A stretch of 64,000 nt of DNA, taken from assembly GCA_965221575.1 (NCBI GenBank), contig CBDCSM010000011.1, positions 310,001 through 374,000 on the forward strand. Direction: 5' to 3'. The DNA is from JAPPHA01 sp965221575 (GTDB lineage: Bacteria; Pseudomonadota; Alphaproteobacteria; Rhodobacterales; Rhodobacteraceae). Of this stretch, positions 61,108 to 64,000 are shown in pieces. A program made the position numbers and the translations under genes. The notes beneath the pieces were generated by a model, which was not told where the DNA came from, did no database searches, and was given only the letters and a program-made list of their open reading frames with translations. The stretch's first letter is position 1, and every line of letters starts with the position of its first letter.

Positions 61108-62718
61108 ATGGCCCGCCAGCCGAACATCCTGCTGATCTCGACCGATCAGCAACGCGCGGATCACCTGGGCTGCTACGGCAATCCCGTGGTCAGGACCCCG
61201 GCCATCGACAGCCTGGCCGCGCGCGGGACGGTTTTCGACAGGTTCTACGTCGCCTGCCCGGTCTGCATGCCCAACCGCGCGGCCATCCTGACCGGACGGA
61301 TGCCGACCGTGAACGGGACACGGCATAACGGTATCCCCTTGGCCCGGGACGCGGTGACCTTCGTCGATGTGCTGCGTGCGGGCGGCTATCACACCGGTCT
61401 CGTTGGCAAGTGTCATGCACAGAACATCACCGGGAAACCCCTGGAAACAACCGCGATCTTCCCTCGATCGGCGACGGGCACGCCACCGCCGGAAGTCCTC
61501 GCCGAAGCCGGCCGGGAGCGGCGGCGGGGTCCCAATTACGAAGCCGAACTGATGCCTCTCTGGCGTGCGGACCCTGGTCGCGACGCGCCGGGCACCCCGT
61601 ATTACGGCTTCGATTACGTTCGTTTTGCGAATGGTCACGCGGACCGCGTTCAAGGTCACTACACTGCCTGGCTCAATGCCCGCGCGGACGATGACGGCAT
61701 GCTCCGGGGGCCGAAGAATGCCCTGCCGGCGCCCTGGTTGGTAGCACCCCAGGCCTGGCGAACGTCGATGCCGGAGGAACTCTATCCGACAAACTACGTC
61801 GCCGAGGAATCACGTGACTTCGTTGATGTCCACCTGCGCGAACGACCGGACGACCCATTCTTCCTGCACTGCTCCTTTACGGACCCGCATCACCCTTTCA
61901 CGCCGCCGGGACGCTATTTCGACATGTATGCGCCCGAGGACATTCCCCTTCCGCCATCCTTCGATAGCCGTGACCCGGATGCACCGCCGATGCTGGAGCG
62001 CCTGCGCATGGAACGGGCCGCGGGCGCTGCAAGAACCGACGGAGCGATGCCGTTTTGCGTGACGGCGCAGGAGGCAAGGCAGGTCATCGCCCTGACATAC
62101 GGTATGATCAGCTGCATCGACGATGCCGTGGCGGGTCTGCTCGCCCATCTCGAGGAGCGCGGTATCAGCAACAACACCGTCGTCGTCTTTACCTCCGATC
62201 ACGGCGACTTCATGGGTGACCATGGGATCGTTCTCAAACACGGGCTGCATTACGAGGGCGTCCTGCGCGTGCCCTTTATCTGGTCCGATCCCGACCGCCC
62301 GGGCCCCGTCCGTACCGACCTGCCTGGCAGTTCGCTCGATATCGGAGCCACGATCCTGTCCCGCGCGGGACTCGCGCCTTTCAATGGCAACCAGGGGCTG
62401 CCGTTGCTCGACCTCCTCGACGAAACCGTACCGAATCCCCGCAGGGGCATCCTGATCGAAGAAGATGGGCTGGGTGCTCACCTGGGAACGGACGCGGGCT
62501 TGCGAACCAGGACCTACATCGAGGACAACTGGCGCATGACCATATGGCAGGGAATGGCGGGCGGCGAATTGTTCGATCGCAACGCGGACCCTCACGAGTT
62601 GCGAAACCTGTGGTCTGACCCCGAGTTCTCAAGTGAAAGGGCAAGCATGACCGAGGCAATGCTGCGCGAAATGATCCGGCTTGGAGATACGACACCATTG
62701 GCGACGCACATGGCCTGA
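61108..62718 (+). CDS. Sulfatase (formylglycine-dependent, type I)
   Basis: About 536 residues. The maturation motif is C53-M-P-N-R57 in CMPNRAAILTG, so it is a CxPxR sulfatase needing FGE. Metal ligands are TDQQ near residue 12 and TSDHGDFMGDHG near 370. The RPNILLISTDQ-type N-terminus also occurs in phosphonate monoesterases. No signal peptide is seen. It is the second sulfatase in the window; the FGE gene near 40 kb may mature both. Confidence 0.92.
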   Translation: MARQPNILLISTDQQRADHLGCYGNPVVRTPAIDSLAARGTVFDRFYVACPVCMPNRAAILTGRMPTVNGTRHNGIPLARDAVTFVDVLRAGGYHTGLVGKCHAQNITGKPLETTAIFPRSATGTPPPEVLAEAGRERRRGPNYEAELMPLWRADPGRDAPGTPYYGFDYVRFANGHADRVQGHYTAWLNARADDDGMLRGPKNALPAPWLVAPQAWRTSMPEELYPTNYVAEESRDFVDVHLRERPDDPFFLHCSFTDPHHPFTPPGRYFDMYAPEDIPLPPSFDSRDPDAPPMLERLRMERAAGAARTDGAMPFCVTAQEARQVIALTYGMISCIDDAVAGLLAHLEERGISNNTVVVFTSDHGDFMGDHGIVLKHGLHYEGVLRVPFIWSDPDRPGPVRTDLPGSSLDIGATILSRAGLAPFNGNQGLPLLDLLDETVPNPRRGILIEEDGLGAHLGTDAGLRTRTYIEDNWRMTIWQGMAGGELFDRNADPHELRNLWSDPEFSSERASMTEAMLREMIRLGDTTPLATHMA

Positions 62719-63556
62719 GCGGCGATGGAGCCGACGAGCCATCGACGGTCATGGTGGATATGGACGTCGGCACTTCGCGAGGTTCGCACGGACGGCGTAT
62801 CCCGCGTTGTACCCGCCATCCTGCACGGACGCTCGCGTTTCGCTTCGTGGAAGTGGCGCCAGCTCCTCGGGCCGCGCGAAACCAGGTCTCTCCGGGTGAG
62901 AAGAAAGACGGCGGATCGGACGTGCTTGCGCTACAAGGGCTGCATCGAAGGGCGGTTGTCGGGGAAGCGCCGCGAACCACTGGAACTGTTCAACGCCAGT
63001 GACGCTTCCAAACAGAGATTTGCACATTTGTGAAGGAATAACACTTTACACTGCCGTGGACCGTCAAGAGACGTTCGCAGCAGTTACGCTGACCGGATTC
63101 TACTGGGGGACTGCCCAAGTGACGCACGGCATGTGTTCGACTTTAAAATGTTTGCCGGTTGCAATACTAACCCGACCCGAAAGACACATCCTGATCCGGC
63201 AATGAATCGATATTCGTACAAAACCAGTCAACCGATGAATATGCTCTCATGCGGGAACGGATTTTCCTTGTATGGACAAGACGCTTCGGTGAACGGTCAC
63301 CCGACTGTCCATCAATGTTCCCGACCGACGCCGGCAGACAGCTGGGTCCCGGCGCCGGCATGCGCGGATTGCCGCCCCGTAGTCGGACCTTCGCGTGCAT
63401 CGGTCGCATCCGAATCCGGCCTCTTCCCGGATTCGGCGAAATCACCTGACAACCATCACGATCGCTCCGGACCAATTCAGAGAGTACGCGTCGCTCGTCC
63501 GTGCCGAATTTCGGTCCGTGCATTCCGCAAATCGTGATCAATGCAAAGGGTCAACC
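62719..63556. other. Intergenic region before bacA
   Basis: These 838 bases carry no gene I can support. Frames on both strands are without character. The promoter of the bacA-like gene should lie near the right end. Confidence 0.45.
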
Positions 63557-64000
63557 ATGTTTGAATCGTTTTTCCCGAAACCCAAGATCTTCTTCCCGGC
63601 CTTTGCGGCATGGGCGATCTTCTGCGTCATCGTCTGGTTTTTCATGGCGAAGGATGCCGGCGGTGTCTTCAGCATTGGCTGGATATTCGGTTACGAATTC
63701 CTGCCGGTCCCGGAGGCCGGGGCCGACGAGGAGGCCGTTGCCGCTCATGCCGCGGCCATCGAGGCGGCAAATACCTTCTGGTTTTACCAGTTCATGGTCG
63801 TAACCTACGCGGTGTTCCTGGCCTTCTGGCAATGGTACCTGCCGCACAAATGGGGTCGGTGGTCGCTCTACGGATCGGCATTGATCCTGTTTGTAACCTG
63901 GTTCCAGGTTCAGCTTGATGTCATGATCAACGAATGGTTCGGGTCGTTCTATGACCTGATCCAGAACGCGCTCGCCGAACCGGACAGCGTCACGACCGGC
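63557..64000 (+). CDS. SbmA/BacA-type peptide antibiotic transporter (3' end outside the window)
   Basis: The first 148 residues are present. FESFFPKPKIFFPAFAAWAIF and the FWFYQFMV and VTWFQVQLDVMINEWFGSF segments match the SbmA/BacA family, whose members import peptides with proline-rich or other cationic sequences. AAAGGGTC precedes the ATG. BacA is needed for intracellular survival in some rhizobia and brucellae; its role here is not known. The gene is cut by the right edge. Confidence 0.88.
   Translation, partial: MFESFFPKPKIFFPAFAAWAIFCVIVWFFMAKDAGGVFSIGWIFGYEFLPVPEAGADEEAVAAHAAAIEAANTFWFYQFMVVTYAVFLAFWQWYLPHKWGRWSLYGSALILFVTWFQVQLDVMINEWFGSFYDLIQNALAEPDSVTTG

Overview
The window looks like chromosomal DNA of a free-living or host-associated alphaproteobacterium with high G+C content. 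The inference rests on gene content, not on a database match. It holds a divergent phaZ/phaC-phasin-phaR polyhydroxyalkanoate locus, a membrane-bound ferritin of the MbfA type, a SbmA/BacA-type peptide transporter (cut by the right edge), two dimethylglycine/sarcosine dehydrogenase-like proteins fused to GcvT domains, a TauD-like dioxygenase, two sulfatases and a formylglycine-generating enzyme. This mix is common in marine and sponge-associated Alphaproteobacteria. Genes are dense and on both strands. No phage, integrated element, rRNA or CRISPR array is visible. The only mobile-element trace is a short IS3-type transposase fragment near 54.6 kb.

Layout. 0-7 kb: preT (pyrimidine catabolism), a GH1 beta-glycosidase, an M48 lipoprotein protease, an agmatinase-family ureohydrolase and a Fic protein. 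7-10 kb: a CopZ-like chaperone and a copper P-type ATPase. 10-19 kb: one long minus-strand operon for uptake and use of a peptide- or opine-like amine (binding protein, HAD enzyme, FAD oxidase, two permeases, two ATPases joined by 4-bp start/stop overlaps), with a divergent FCD-type GntR regulator. 19-27 kb: an unassigned methyltransferase-like gene and a group of metal genes (DUF1007 protein, Ni/Co exporter with a His loop, DmeF-like CDF pump with a His loop, MbfA), with a trans-sulfuration enzyme and an MFS carrier between them. 27-31 kb: a GcvT-fused demethylating dehydrogenase and a TauD-like dioxygenase. 31-36 kb: the PHA locus. 36-38 kb: pobA and a HEPN/MNT toxin-antitoxin pair. 38-41 kb: a sulfatase with its own formylglycine-generating enzyme, then tRNA-Thr. 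41-47 kb: a fused iron-type ABC permease, a small membrane protein, an ABHD10-like hydrolase, thrS and a gene remnant. 47-54 kb: a second GcvT-fused dehydrogenase, a divergent LysR regulator, a Rieske oxygenase overlapped by a 90-residue gene, and an IlvD/Edd dehydratase. 55-59 kb: an MFS carrier with a beta-propeller protein, a frameshifted GlxA-type regulator and a rhodanese. 60-64 kb: an SDR and a second sulfatase, then bacA.

How the genes may work together. A Rieske oxygenase, two folate-linked demethylating dehydrogenases and an amine oxidase suggest catabolism of methylated amines such as betaines. The two sulfatases with the FGE suggest release of sulfate from organic sulfate esters. 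The metal pumps and MbfA suggest Cu, Co/Ni and Fe detoxification. PHA genes provide carbon storage.

The most interesting signals are: a dyad placed exactly between the -35 and -10 hexamers of the phasin promoter; a HEPN toxin whose catalytic Arg is Cys; a small uncharacterised gene overlapped GTGA with the Rieske gene; a dyad plus a probably leaderless LysR gene; a one-base frameshift in a GlxA regulator; and a DUF1007/NiCoT pair coupled to a PLP enzyme. I see no clear undescribed defence or mobile system.
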